This document shows positions 27,775 to 36,365 of a stretch of 64,000 nt of DNA, one piece after another (the stretch's first letter is position 1; each line of letters begins with the position of its first letter). Source of the stretch: JACKAQ01 sp965227145 (lineage in GTDB: Bacteria; Calditrichota; Calditrichia; RBG-13-44-9; J075); contig OZ245730.1 in NCBI GenBank assembly GCA_965227145.1, forward strand, positions 3,224,001-3,288,000. Reading direction: 5' to 3'. The notes under the pieces were generated by a model that ran no database searches, was not told the DNA's origin, and was given only the letters and a program-made list of their open reading frames with translations. Both the position numbers and the translations under genes were made by a program.

Positions 27775-28521
27775 ATGAAATTCAGTAAAAAAGATGCCGG
27801 GAAACGCAAAAGCTGGTGGTGGCTGCTGTTATTTGTGATGATTGTGGTAGTGGTTGGTTTATTTGTGTATCTGAGCAGGTTCAATTATTTGCCCGATTGG
27901 TACCGGCAGGAACAGCAGCGAACGGCAGCAATTGCCGTGATCGATTCGCTCGCGAAACAATTTGAACCGCCCGCAGCGTTGAACGAAATCCGGAAACAGC
28001 CGGCAAAAAAATTGAATCGCGCCGATGTTCGCCAGCTGGTCAAAAAACTCGACGAAACCGATCGCCGGGCAGACGGATTTCGTATCAGCGATGAAATGCT
28101 CAGCGCGATGGCCAAAACATTTGCCCACCAAAATTTGCCGCCAAATGAAACAGATTACATCAATGCCATTCGCAGCACGATTACGCCGGAAGGCGTTTCG
28201 GTGGAAACCGTGCTCAATTACAGCCAGATTCCCTGGCAAAAATTGCCAAAACGATTACAAACGCTGGAATCTTTTCTGGAAAAAATGGTGGGCAGCGATC
28301 AATCAGAAATTTATCTGAAATGCGCCGGCATTCCGGTGATCTCGGAAAATATGCTGACCATCAGCAAAGATGCAACCCTCACCGTTGGCAAAGTGACTTA
28401 TCAGGTCAGCGATTTGCTGGCATTACCGTTTGTTCGCAAACAAACCAGCGGCAAATTTGATATCAACGATTTGCCGTACACGAATATCGAATTATTTGAC
28501 GGAGAAATGGTACTGCGGTAA
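27775..28521 (+). CDS. hypothetical protein with one N-terminal membrane anchor
   Basis: 248 residues. Basic N-terminus (MKFSKKDAGKRKSWWW), then one transmembrane helix (LLLFVMIVVVVGLFVYLS) and a mostly helical soluble domain facing the periplasm. No known motif recognised. The last third (LTISKDATLTVGKVTYQVSDLLALPFVRKQ) looks like a small beta domain. Divergent from GH31 (96 bases between starts) and convergent with the protoglobin operon, so context is not informative. Confidence 0.6.
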   Translation: MKFSKKDAGKRKSWWWLLLFVMIVVVVGLFVYLSRFNYLPDWYRQEQQRTAAIAVIDSLAKQFEPPAALNEIRKQPAKKLNRADVRQLVKKLDETDRRADGFRISDEMLSAMAKTFAHQNLPPNETDYINAIRSTITPEGVSVETVLNYSQIPWQKLPKRLQTLESFLEKMVGSDQSEIYLKCAGIPVISENMLTISKDATLTVGKVTYQVSDLLALPFVRKQTSGKFDINDLPYTNIELFDGEMVLR

Positions 28522-28542
28522 ACAAAAATGCTGCATAAAAAA

Positions 28543-28560
28543 GCCCGGAAATTTCCGGGC
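28543..28560 (-). terminator. terminator of the roadblock-protoglobin operon
   Basis: Perfect 18-base palindrome GCCCGGAAATTTCCGGGC, followed by TTTTTT on the minus strand, 14 bases past the stop of the last protoglobin gene. It may also stop plus-strand transcripts of the hypothetical gene. Confidence 0.85.
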
Positions 28561-28573
28561 AACAGATTATTTT

Positions 28574-29137
28574 TTATGAGTTTGCACGAAATTCTTTTAT
28601 CAGAGCATCGATTTCCAATTTTACCATCCGTTCGACAACTTTGGTTTTGATACCGGACATTTTTTCCATCGCTTCCAGATACTTTTCGAAATAGCCTTCC
28701 GCGATTAATCCGGCGATGACATCGGTGATCCGTTTGAAAGCGCCGTAAACTTTCAGCGCCTGCACGCCATGAAATTCATTCATGCATTGTGCCAGAAAAA
28801 AGGTTTGCACCCGGCTGATCATCCCGAGCATCATGTGGTTGCGGACTTCCCTTTTGATGTGAATCAACCCCACAAACCATTGGTGTTTCCAAAACATCGG
28901 GTCGTATTTGGCGTGGATTAATTGGCGATACCAACTGCTGAACGTCGCTTCGCGATCCGGTCTTTCGTCCGATTTAAAAATGGCGTTTGTCGCCGGATGC
29001 GAATACAGCGTATCATAAAATATTTTCACGATGGCCGGTTCCCACACCTCAATTTGCGGCGCAACTTCGTTGAGCGTATCAAAATCACGGGGGACAACGC
29101 CGGTCAGTTTGATCAGATTTTCCAGAACTGCATCCAT
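28574..29137 (-). CDS. single-domain protoglobin (copy 1)
   Basis: 187 residues, all within one protoglobin/globin-sensor domain and with no output domain. The proximal haem histidine is predicted as H93 in FVGLIHIKREV, preceded by FYDTLYSHPATNAIF and FWKHQWFVG. The C-terminal 45 residues form an extra helical tail (MSGIKTKVVERMVKLEIDALI). GAGGG lies seven bases before the start. The gene follows a roadblock gene by 15 bases, and its sister at 29582 has H93 at the identical position, so the pair arose by duplication. Binding of O2, NO or CO is inferred. Confidence 0.75.
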   Translation of the reverse strand: MDAVLENLIKLTGVVPRDFDTLNEVAPQIEVWEPAIVKIFYDTLYSHPATNAIFKSDERPDREATFSSWYRQLIHAKYDPMFWKHQWFVGLIHIKREVRNHMMLGMISRVQTFFLAQCMNEFHGVQALKVYGAFKRITDVIAGLIAEGYFEKYLEAMEKMSGIKTKVVERMVKLEIDALIKEFRANS

Positions 29138-29152
29138 TTGATTTCCCTCGAT

Positions 29153-29557
29153 TTAGAGTAGTTTTTTGGGATAACGCTGCGTTAACAATTCGCTCATAGT
29201 TGTAATTGCGCGATCGGAAAGGTAGTGATACGGCTGATCCGGGCGCAGCATCAGCAGCATTACAAATCGCCGCTGCCCGATGCCAAACAACCGGTTCACC
29301 AGCCGCAGCCGGTTTTCGATGACAAATGTCGTTTCATCGATGCGCAAACCCTGCAATCGATCCTGCGCCAACATGCTCAGCCAGGCGCTCAGCTCGGCGG
29401 TTTGCATGAATTCGGTATCGCCGCTGGCGGCAATCAGCAATCCGGTTTGGTCCATTAATGCGGCACCGAGCAGGTTGCCTTCGCTCATCAGTGTTTTTAA
29501 TTCTTTTTCTAAACGGCTTTGAAAGGTCGCTTGTTTGTTCATTTTTTTTCGTTTCAT
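29153..29557 (-). CDS. divergent roadblock/LC7 domain protein (copy 1)
   Basis: 134 residues. LLGAALMDQTGLLIAASGD and ELSAWLSMLAQDRL follow the roadblock/LC7 (MglB-like) pattern: a central beta-sheet and two helices that form homodimers. The C-terminal half (RLRLVNRLFGIGQRRFVMLLMLRPDQPYHYL) is more divergent than in its sister at 30270. The start is uncertain: a second ATG lies five codons in, and neither has a good ribosome site. It is 15 bases before protoglobin copy 1 and 24 after copy 2. MglB proteins are GTPase-activating partners of MglA-type small GTPases; none is encoded nearby. Confidence 0.65.
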   Translation of the reverse strand: MKRKKMNKQATFQSRLEKELKTLMSEGNLLGAALMDQTGLLIAASGDTEFMQTAELSAWLSMLAQDRLQGLRIDETTFVIENRLRLVNRLFGIGQRRFVMLLMLRPDQPYHYLSDRAITTMSELLTQRYPKKLL

Positions 29558-29581
29558 GCGTATTGGAACAATTAATCCGGA

Positions 29582-30178
29582 TTATTCAGCAGATTGTTCC
29601 TTTTTGAACAATTGTTGGAGCTGCTGTCTGTCGTGTTCAATCAATTTGTTCAGCTCCATTTGCACCATATTGTGAATCACTTTTTGTTTGATACCGGAGG
29701 TTTTGCGGAACGCTTCAAAATAGGTTTCGAAAAAGCCTTCGACAAATAATCCGGTAACCACATCTGTCAATCGTTTGAATGCGCCGTATAAAATCCGGGC
29801 GTAATCCGGCTCAAATTCGTGCAGGCATTTGGCCAGAAAAAACAGTTGGATGCGGCTCATTCCGGCAATTACGGTGTGAATTGGAATATTCCGTTTAACG
29901 TGCACCAGCCCAACCAGCCACTGCGCCCGCCAGAATGTTTTGCTGAAATCATCGGTAAAAAGTTGAACATACCAGTTGAGCAACTGCTCCCGGTGACGTT
30001 CTTTTTCTTCCGGTTGAATGAGATTTGCGGTCGGTTGGTGTGCCAAAATGCTGTCGTAAAAAATATTCGCGACTTCCGGACCCCATGCTTCGAGCGTGGT
30101 GGCAGCTTCTGTGAGCACTGTAAAATCGCGTTTGGATAAGCCGGTGGTTTTCACCAGCGTTTTCAGAATTTCAAACAT
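29582..30178 (-). CDS. single-domain protoglobin (copy 2)
   Basis: 198 residues. Same domain layout as copy 1: FYDSILAHQPTANLI, FWRAQWLVGLVHVKR with predicted proximal H93, ILYGAFKRLTDVVTGL, and a longer charged helical tail (ELNKLIEHDRQQLQQLFKKE). The start at 30178 is preferred over 30232 because GAGG precedes it and because it then aligns residue for residue with copy 1 (both MF/MD start, then 92 residues to the histidine). It shares the operon with the roadblock genes on both sides. Confidence 0.75.
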   Translation of the reverse strand: MFEILKTLVKTTGLSKRDFTVLTEAATTLEAWGPEVANIFYDSILAHQPTANLIQPEEKERHREQLLNWYVQLFTDDFSKTFWRAQWLVGLVHVKRNIPIHTVIAGMSRIQLFFLAKCLHEFEPDYARILYGAFKRLTDVVTGLFVEGFFETYFEAFRKTSGIKQKVIHNMVQMELNKLIEHDRQQLQQLFKKEQSAE

Positions 30179-30221
30179 GTGTCCTCGCGGATCGGGTGAT
30201 CGTTCGTTTACCGAAAAAAAA

Positions 30222-30250
30222 GGAGGCAACACGATTTGCGGGTTGCCTCC
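30222..30250 (-). terminator. terminator or attenuator between roadblock copy 2 and protoglobin copy 2
   Basis: 9-bp stem (30222-30230 with 30242-30250), 11-base loop, followed on the minus strand by a run of eight T. It lies 20 bases past the roadblock stop codon, upstream of protoglobin copy 2. It may make the upstream roadblock gene more abundant than the rest of the operon. Confidence 0.75.
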
Positions 30251-30269
30251 GGAAAAACCGGTTCAATCG

Positions 30270-30641
30270 TTACAGCGCTTTGCGCAATTCTTCGGCGGCG
30301 CGTTTCAATTCCAGAAACAGCAGCCCGAGTTTTACGTTTTCGGTGGTCATGGTGATGAGCACGGATTCGCTGCCAACGTTCATCAGCACCACATATCCGT
30401 TTTCACCTTTGACGATCACTTGCTTTACATCGCCGCGATTGAGCTCGTCTGAGCTGCGTTCGCCGAGCGATAAAATTGCCGCGCTCATTGCACCAACGCG
30501 ATCTTCTTCAACATCTTCCGGTAAACGGGATGCGATCACCAATCCGTCGTCACTGGCAACAGCTACACCTTCGATATCCGGTGTGCTGGATTGAAAATTT
30601 TTGAGAATCGCCTGCAATTTTTGGGATGTCGTTTGAGACAT
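30270..30641 (-). CDS. roadblock/LC7 domain protein, MglB-like (copy 2)
   Basis: 123 residues, an entire canonical roadblock domain: IEGVAVASDDGLVIASRLPE, GAMSAAILSLGERSSDELNRG, VIVKGENGYVVLMNVG and a C-terminal helix ELKRAAEELRKAL. Strong ribosome site (GGAGGG, seven bases to ATG). First gene of the operon roadblock-protoglobin-roadblock-protoglobin. Soluble. In MglA/MglB polarity systems and in other prokaryotic switches such proteins control a Ras-like GTPase; here the partner is probably elsewhere in the genome. Confidence 0.85.
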   Translation of the reverse strand: MSQTTSQKLQAILKNFQSSTPDIEGVAVASDDGLVIASRLPEDVEEDRVGAMSAAILSLGERSSDELNRGDVKQVIVKGENGYVVLMNVGSESVLITMTTENVKLGLLFLELKRAAEELRKAL

Positions 30642-30901
30642 GATAAACCCTCCATAGTGAATTAGTAGTATTTATAAAATATCATCCGGAGAATAGATTA
30701 CTCCATCGAACCAACTATTCAAGTTGTGTAAAAACAACACATTATGGTAACAGGAAAGTTAACGGAGGGTTTACCCCTAAACCCCAACGCAGCTTTCACT
30801 TACAACAATTAAGTCGTTGCAAATTTATAACAGCTATCGCCGGGGCTTATGAAGTAGATCAATAGTTTCCAATTGTAAATTTTTTCAAAAATTCTGCGAT
30901 G

Positions 30902-32569
30902 TTATTCACCCAATCCCGACAAATCCGGATGCAATTTGTGAAAACCCGTTGCCTGCTGATACCGTTTTGCGAGCGCCAGAATCGTCGCTTCGTCGAACAA
31001 ATTGCCGGTAAAACTGATGCTCTGCTCTGCCGCGCCGTTCGGCACCACAACGCAGGGATGACCGGTGAGATTGGTGATCAGCAAATTTTCGCCAAAACTG
31101 GGCGAAATATATGCATCTACGGTTTCGAACAGCGCGGCCATTTCCTGAATCCATAAATAGCGGATGCGGTTGGCGTTGATATATCCCACCGCCGGAATAA
31201 ATCGCGATGTGCGGAATTCGTTCGGCCAGGCATTTTTGATTTGGCGAACCAGCAAATCGTCATCTGTGGAACGCGTCAGCGCGTCAAATGCTGCGGCGGC
31301 TTCCGCACCGAGGATGATCGACAAATCCCAGACGGGTAAATCCGGCAATTCGATGGGAATCAGTTCGAAACCCATTTCTGAAAATTTATCCAGCGCAGCT
31401 TGCAAAAATGGTTGGCTCACAGAATCCACATTTTCAAATTCGCTTTTCAGAAAACCGAGCCGCAGCTGGCTGACATCCAGATCCGAGCGGTAGTTGAACG
31501 GCAAATTATACAGCGTTTGGTCCTGCCCGTCCGGTCCCAGAATGGCGTTGAAAACAATCGCGCAATCCTCTGCGCTGCGGCACAGCGGGCCAATTTTGTC
31601 CATCGACCAACTGAGCGCCATTGCGCCGGTGCGGCTCACCCGTCCGTAGGTCGGGCGCAAACCGGAAATGCGGTTGCGGGTTGCGGGGCTCACGATGCTG
31701 CCCCACGTTTCCGTCCCGATAGCAAACGCGACCAATCCGGCGCTAGTTGCCGAACCGGAACCGGCAGAGGAGCCGCTGCTGCCCTGCTCAATGTTCCACG
31801 GATTGCGGGTTTTTCCACCAAACCAGACATCGCCCCACGCCAACGCGCCCATCGTCAATTTGGCGACCAGCACCGCGCCGGCTGTTTCCAGTTTTTGAAT
31901 AACGGTGGCATCCGAATCAAATTCCTGATCTTTGAACGGCATCGCACCCCAGGTGGTTTTGTAGCCTTTCACCGCCAGCAAATCTTTTGCGCCATACGGG
32001 ATGCCGTGCAGCATGCCGCGATAGTTGCCTTCGGCGATTTCCGCATCTGCACGTTTTGCCTGCGCCAGCGCCAAATTTTCGGTCAGCGAGATAACGCACT
32101 CTAGTTTCGGACCGTATTTTTTCAATCGCGCAAGATACATTTGGGTGAGTTCCAGCGATGTGACTTGTCGGGTGCGAATCAGCTCCGCCAATTCGGGTAT
32201 TGACCAAAACGCGACATCTTCCAAATGTGCCGGACGTCGCACATTTTCCGGGCGGGCAATTTGAAATGGAATTTGCTCGCTATCGAATGATTTTCCCACG
32301 GGAATCGGGTTGAACATCATCGCCGGCCAGACACTGTTCAACAGATTCACACTGCGGATATCCTCATATTTGTCGGCATTTTCGCGAATGCCGTCGAGCA
32401 TCGAATCGCGTTCGGCTTCGGTTAACTTCAACCCGATCACCTTTTCCGCAGCGCGGATATCGGCAATTTCAACTTTGGATTTTGGTGAATCATCCTGTGC
32501 AATCGCATAATTTGAATGATTTACTGCCATAAACATCAGCAAAAAAACCAGCACTGTATTTCTGATCAT
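30902..32569 (-). CDS. secreted amidase (amidase signature family)
   Basis: 555 residues with a signal peptide (VLVFLLMFMAVNHSNYAIAQ), so periplasmic or secreted. The Ser-Ser-Lys triad of the amidase signature family is visible: lysine in PYGAKDLLAV, GSSAGSGSATSAG, and the nucleophile region TETWGSIVSPATRN. An N-terminal helical extension of about 90 residues (IADIRAAEKVIGLKLTEAERDSM) precedes the catalytic core, as often seen in secreted members. It hydrolyses an amide, but the substrate cannot be told. Confidence 0.85.
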   Translation of the reverse strand: MIRNTVLVFLLMFMAVNHSNYAIAQDDSPKSKVEIADIRAAEKVIGLKLTEAERDSMLDGIRENADKYEDIRSVNLLNSVWPAMMFNPIPVGKSFDSEQIPFQIARPENVRRPAHLEDVAFWSIPELAELIRTRQVTSLELTQMYLARLKKYGPKLECVISLTENLALAQAKRADAEIAEGNYRGMLHGIPYGAKDLLAVKGYKTTWGAMPFKDQEFDSDATVIQKLETAGAVLVAKLTMGALAWGDVWFGGKTRNPWNIEQGSSGSSAGSGSATSAGLVAFAIGTETWGSIVSPATRNRISGLRPTYGRVSRTGAMALSWSMDKIGPLCRSAEDCAIVFNAILGPDGQDQTLYNLPFNYRSDLDVSQLRLGFLKSEFENVDSVSQPFLQAALDKFSEMGFELIPIELPDLPVWDLSIILGAEAAAAFDALTRSTDDDLLVRQIKNAWPNEFRTSRFIPAVGYINANRIRYLWIQEMAALFETVDAYISPSFGENLLITNLTGHPCVVVPNGAAEQSISFTGNLFDEATILALAKRYQQATGFHKLHPDLSGLGE

Positions 32570-32618
32570 TTTGATCTCCGTTTCGTATTTGATTTCATGA
32601 GAAATTACGGGATGCGCG

Positions 32619-33527
32619 TCACATTAGCAAAACAATCGAGAGGGAAAAAAAGGAAACAATTGTTGACAGCACAATTGCGGCGGAAGCCAGTTGCGTGTCG
32701 CTGTTGAGCTGCGATGACAGCACATAAATAGCCGTTGAAGTGGGCAGCGCGAAAAAAATCATCCCGACTTTGAACGCTTCGCCGGTGATGTGAAACCATT
32801 GCATCGTGAAAAACCCGATCACCGGAAAAATCAATAATTTGACCACAGTTGCGACGGCGGAAATGCGGGTGTATTCGCGAATGCTCTCGAAAGACAGCGC
32901 ACCGCCGATGGAAATCAGCGCGAGCGGCAGCGAAATGGTCGCCATCATTTGCAGCGTGTTATCCAGAAATTCCGGAAAACCGTTCGCCATTCGCGAATAG
33001 CCAAAACCGGCGATACAGCTGAGAATCAGCGGATTGGTGATGACTGCCTGCATGGTAAATTGCAGCCGTTTGGCATGGCTGATCGTTTGCCCGTTAAACC
33101 AAATGAGCGTGGCAACCGCGAAAACGTTGACCACCGGAATCACCACGCCGATCAAAATGCCGAGCTCGCGCATGCCACTTTCGCCGATGGCGTTGAACAC
33201 CACCGCCATTCCCACATACGAATTAAACCGGTAGCAACTTTGCGAAAAAGAGCCCGCCTGAAACGCAGTTATCCCGAATATTTTGATGGCGATTGCGCTG
33301 ATGGCAAACATCACCAACACCGTAATCAGCGCCGCGATTGACAGCGCCGGATTAACCGCTTCCGTTGCCCCGCCGATTTTCCAGAATAACAGCGCCGGAT
33401 AAAAAATAAAATAAACCAGCCGGTCAGCCGTTTTCAGAAATGCATCCGATGTCAGTTGGTAGCGTTTCAGCAAAACGCCCAATCCAATCACTGCAAAAAC
33501 CGGAAAAAGGGTGTTGAGGATAATCAA
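32619..33527 (-). CDS. AEC family transporter (auxin efflux carrier-like)
   Basis: 302 residues with about ten transmembrane helices. N-terminus MIILNTLFPVFAVIGLGVLLKR and the paired repeats with LPLALISIGGAL are typical. AEC proteins export or import small organic anions such as malate or auxin-like acids. Inner membrane. Ends 49 bases before the amidase gene on the same strand, so the two may be co-transcribed. Confidence 0.85.
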   Translation of the reverse strand: MIILNTLFPVFAVIGLGVLLKRYQLTSDAFLKTADRLVYFIFYPALLFWKIGGATEAVNPALSIAALITVLVMFAISAIAIKIFGITAFQAGSFSQSCYRFNSYVGMAVVFNAIGESGMRELGILIGVVIPVVNVFAVATLIWFNGQTISHAKRLQFTMQAVITNPLILSCIAGFGYSRMANGFPEFLDNTLQMMATISLPLALISIGGALSFESIREYTRISAVATVVKLLIFPVIGFFTMQWFHITGEAFKVGMIFFALPTSTAIYVLSSQLNSDTQLASAAIVLSTIVSFFSLSIVLLM

Positions 33528-33610
33528 TTCGCGCCGGGAAGTCCTGTTTGGGGTAACAATTTTATGTTTACTAATTGTTGATTTTTTGCCACAAAATCAC
33601 ATTTTATTAA

Positions 33611-33640
33611 AAAAGGCGTTCCAGGCTCCAGCCTGGAACG
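33611..33640 (-). terminator. hairpin terminator of the M14 carboxypeptidase gene
   Basis: Stem 33617-33626 / 33631-33640 with loop TCCA, followed on the minus strand by CCTTTTTT. It sits 50 bases past the M14 stop codon. The same GTTCCAGGC-type palindrome also looks like a member of the dispersed hairpin repeats of this window. Confidence 0.7.
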
Positions 33641-33689
33641 AGGTGTAATTTGGTTGATTTTTTTGCTGTGGCTCCGTGGCTAAAATACT

Positions 33690-36143
33690 TTATTTATTCA
33701 ACACAATTTTGATCGATTTGGCGAACGCACCCGCCTGCATGCGAACCAGATACACACCGCTGGCAAACTGTCCGGCATTCCAATTCACAACGTATGTTCC
33801 GGGCGATTGCCGTTCGTCCAGCAATGTCGCAACCTGTTCGCCGAGCATGTTGTAAACCGTCAGCTTCACCTGCGATGGCGTTGCCACAGCGTATTGAATG
33901 GCGGTTACCGGGTTGAACGGATTGGGATAATTGGCATCCAGCGAAAACGCGCGTGGCGCTGTTTCATCAACTTGCTCAACACCGACGGTTGTGGTGTAGC
34001 TGATCACCTGAATATCATCGAGATACCAGCCGTCGCCTTCCACAAAGCCATCGCTTTCGATCACAAATCGTAAATAAACGGTGCTTTCGCCGGCAAAATC
34101 GCTGATGTCAATCGACTCTTTTATCCACTCATTTTGAATGGAATGATAGCCCGGTTCACCAGAAGTCTGGACGCCGTCGCCGCTGCCGGGGACCATATTC
34201 GGCGCGTTGAGCGGCTGCCAACTGGTGCCGTTTGTCGAGATTTTGACCTGCGCAAAATCGTATCCGGTTTCGATATCCCATTTCGTGTAAAATTCTAAAA
34301 ATGCTGTAGTTACGCCGGACAAATTGATGGGAAACTGCAAGGTAATCGCATTGTTTGCATTCGACGGATACGATCCGGCGGGACTGTCCGTAAAGCTATT
34401 CAACGGGCTAACGTAAGTGTTGCCGGTCAATCCCCAGCTGCCGGGGTTCCAGCCGAGCAACCCATCTTCCGCGCTGTTGCTGAACAAGGCAATCGGCACG
34501 CCGACGTTGAACATATTGCGCAGCGTGTCCGATCGCGTCAAACCGTTTTCCATGACCGAAACAGCCAGTTGTGGCGCGTAACCCGGCGGCGTTTCGGGAT
34601 TAATTTGGGCAAAAACCGTGTCCGATCTGCCGACAGAACGGGCGCCCAATCCGGTCAGCGAACCGCTGCCACCGGAAATAATTTGCAAAAATTCGTCCGC
34701 CGGTTCAATTTGAAAACTGACCTCGGCGCTGCTATCCAATCCGGCATTTTGCAATTCGATGACGATCGCAATTTCTTCGCCGCGCTCAAAAAAGCCGTCG
34801 CCGGGAACCGCTTCGCTGACCGATGCATTTTTGGGCATCACAAAACTGCCGCCCATCCACGCCAAAAACATATTTGCAGATAAATTTTCGATCGCCAACG
34901 GATAAATCCGCGATTGGCTTGGCCAAAAGCCATCCAGACTGCTGCCCACTTCCGGGCTGAAACTGATCACTTTATCTTTCAACGATTGCTCGCCGTACAG
35001 CCAGTCGAACGTGCCGCCGTTTGCCACATAGCCGAGTGTTTCAAAAACCGTTCCGAAGGAATAGTTATTCACCCGGGTCATTTCTTTTCCGTATTCAATA
35101 AACAACAGCGAATCCGGGGTGAGAAACCGTTCCTTAAATCCGAACGGGTAAATCAAAACGTTGCTGTAAGTGTGATACGATAAATCGAGCCGGAAATCGC
35201 GCGACAACACAAAATCGCGATACGCCTGCGTTTCCGGTTCGGAAAACGGTGCGGTGCCGCGATAGCTGTCGCTGCCGGGATTCGGGCTGGAACCGCTGTT
35301 GTCATATCCCCATTCGTAGCCGTAATTGCGGTTTAAATCGACCCCAAAACTGCTGCCATTGTTCCGGCGATTTTTTCGCCAAAATCCGCCGCCGTTGGGA
35401 TTGGTGGATTGGTTGTAAACATAGCCATCCGGATTCATCACCGGGATAAAAAAAAGTTCGCGGTTATTCAGCAAATAGCCAATTTCCGGGCTGACATCGT
35501 AATTTTCGAGCAGGTGATACATAAAATAAATGAGTGTCATCATGCCTTGCGGTTCGCGGGCGTGGTGCAGTGCATCGTATAAAACTTCCGGCTCGGCTTC
35601 GTCAATTTCGGGATTATCGGAAATTTTGATCGCCCAAATATCGCGTCCCTCAATCGTTTGCCCGATGGAAAATTTTTCGCCGACCAGATTGGGATAATTC
35701 ATCCGCATGGAATCGAGCTCCGCAACCACTTCATCGTATGTGTAAAATCCGCCCATGCTGCCGAAACCGAATCCCTGAATGCCGCTTTCCGAACGGATGC
35801 GCTGTTTTTCCGCCGCGCTGAGCGGCTCGCGATTGCGTATTTCCGCTGCCAGATCGCCGACCAAAACGGTGAAAGCCAGTCCACTGTTTTGCAGAATTTC
35901 AAATTCCTGCGGATTGAGCACAGCTTCAATTTCCCAACCGCCGGTTGAATGTCGGGTTGCCTGAATGTGGTCAAAAATGAGTCCGTCGCCGGAAAGCGCC
36001 GAAAAATCCGCGCTATTATTGATAGAAATCGCCACTTTCCGGTAGATTTCCGGTAAGGGTTGTGCATTCGCATTTACGAAAAAAAACGCTGCTGCCAGCA
36101 GCGCAATCAACATTCCAAATCCGTTTCTGATCCCAAATTTCAC
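33690..36143 (-). CDS. secreted M14 zinc carboxypeptidase with type IX-like sorting domain
   Basis: 817 residues. Signal peptide (MLIALLAAAFFFVNANAQ region). Catalytic domain of the carboxypeptidase A family: H-x-x-E in ALHHAREPQG, substrate arginine region NRELFFIPVMNPDGY, VDLNRNYGYEW, and LSYHTYSN for the third zinc ligand. A C-terminal beta-sandwich (IALFSNSAEDG..., MAM/jelly-roll-like) and then the sorting domain NYPNPFNPVTAIQY follow. It removes C-terminal residues of extracellular proteins. GTG 36143 is preferred: AGGAG is seven bases upstream. Confidence 0.85.
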   Translation of the reverse strand: MKFGIRNGFGMLIALLAAAFFFVNANAQPLPEIYRKVAISINNSADFSALSGDGLIFDHIQATRHSTGGWEIEAVLNPQEFEILQNSGLAFTVLVGDLAAEIRNREPLSAAEKQRIRSESGIQGFGFGSMGGFYTYDEVVAELDSMRMNYPNLVGEKFSIGQTIEGRDIWAIKISDNPEIDEAEPEVLYDALHHAREPQGMMTLIYFMYHLLENYDVSPEIGYLLNNRELFFIPVMNPDGYVYNQSTNPNGGGFWRKNRRNNGSSFGVDLNRNYGYEWGYDNSGSSPNPGSDSYRGTAPFSEPETQAYRDFVLSRDFRLDLSYHTYSNVLIYPFGFKERFLTPDSLLFIEYGKEMTRVNNYSFGTVFETLGYVANGGTFDWLYGEQSLKDKVISFSPEVGSSLDGFWPSQSRIYPLAIENLSANMFLAWMGGSFVMPKNASVSEAVPGDGFFERGEEIAIVIELQNAGLDSSAEVSFQIEPADEFLQIISGGSGSLTGLGARSVGRSDTVFAQINPETPPGYAPQLAVSVMENGLTRSDTLRNMFNVGVPIALFSNSAEDGLLGWNPGSWGLTGNTYVSPLNSFTDSPAGSYPSNANNAITLQFPINLSGVTTAFLEFYTKWDIETGYDFAQVKISTNGTSWQPLNAPNMVPGSGDGVQTSGEPGYHSIQNEWIKESIDISDFAGESTVYLRFVIESDGFVEGDGWYLDDIQVISYTTTVGVEQVDETAPRAFSLDANYPNPFNPVTAIQYAVATPSQVKLTVYNMLGEQVATLLDERQSPGTYVVNWNAGQFASGVYLVRMQAGAFAKSIKIVLNK

Positions 36144-36365
36144 AACACTTCTCCTGTTTTTTGCCACTGTTCAAAAATGATTATAACCAAAAAATCCGTC
36201 AGATTCACGAAAAAAAACCAATTGGCATTTATCTGTGAACTTCCGTTTCGGCTTGGTCGTAAAGGATAACAAAACAATAGGTTATTCCGTTGGAAAAAGG
36301 ATGCGAAGCCGGTTCGATTTTCGTATATTTTCCGCCGGAAACGTACAACTGCAAAGGAGTATCGC

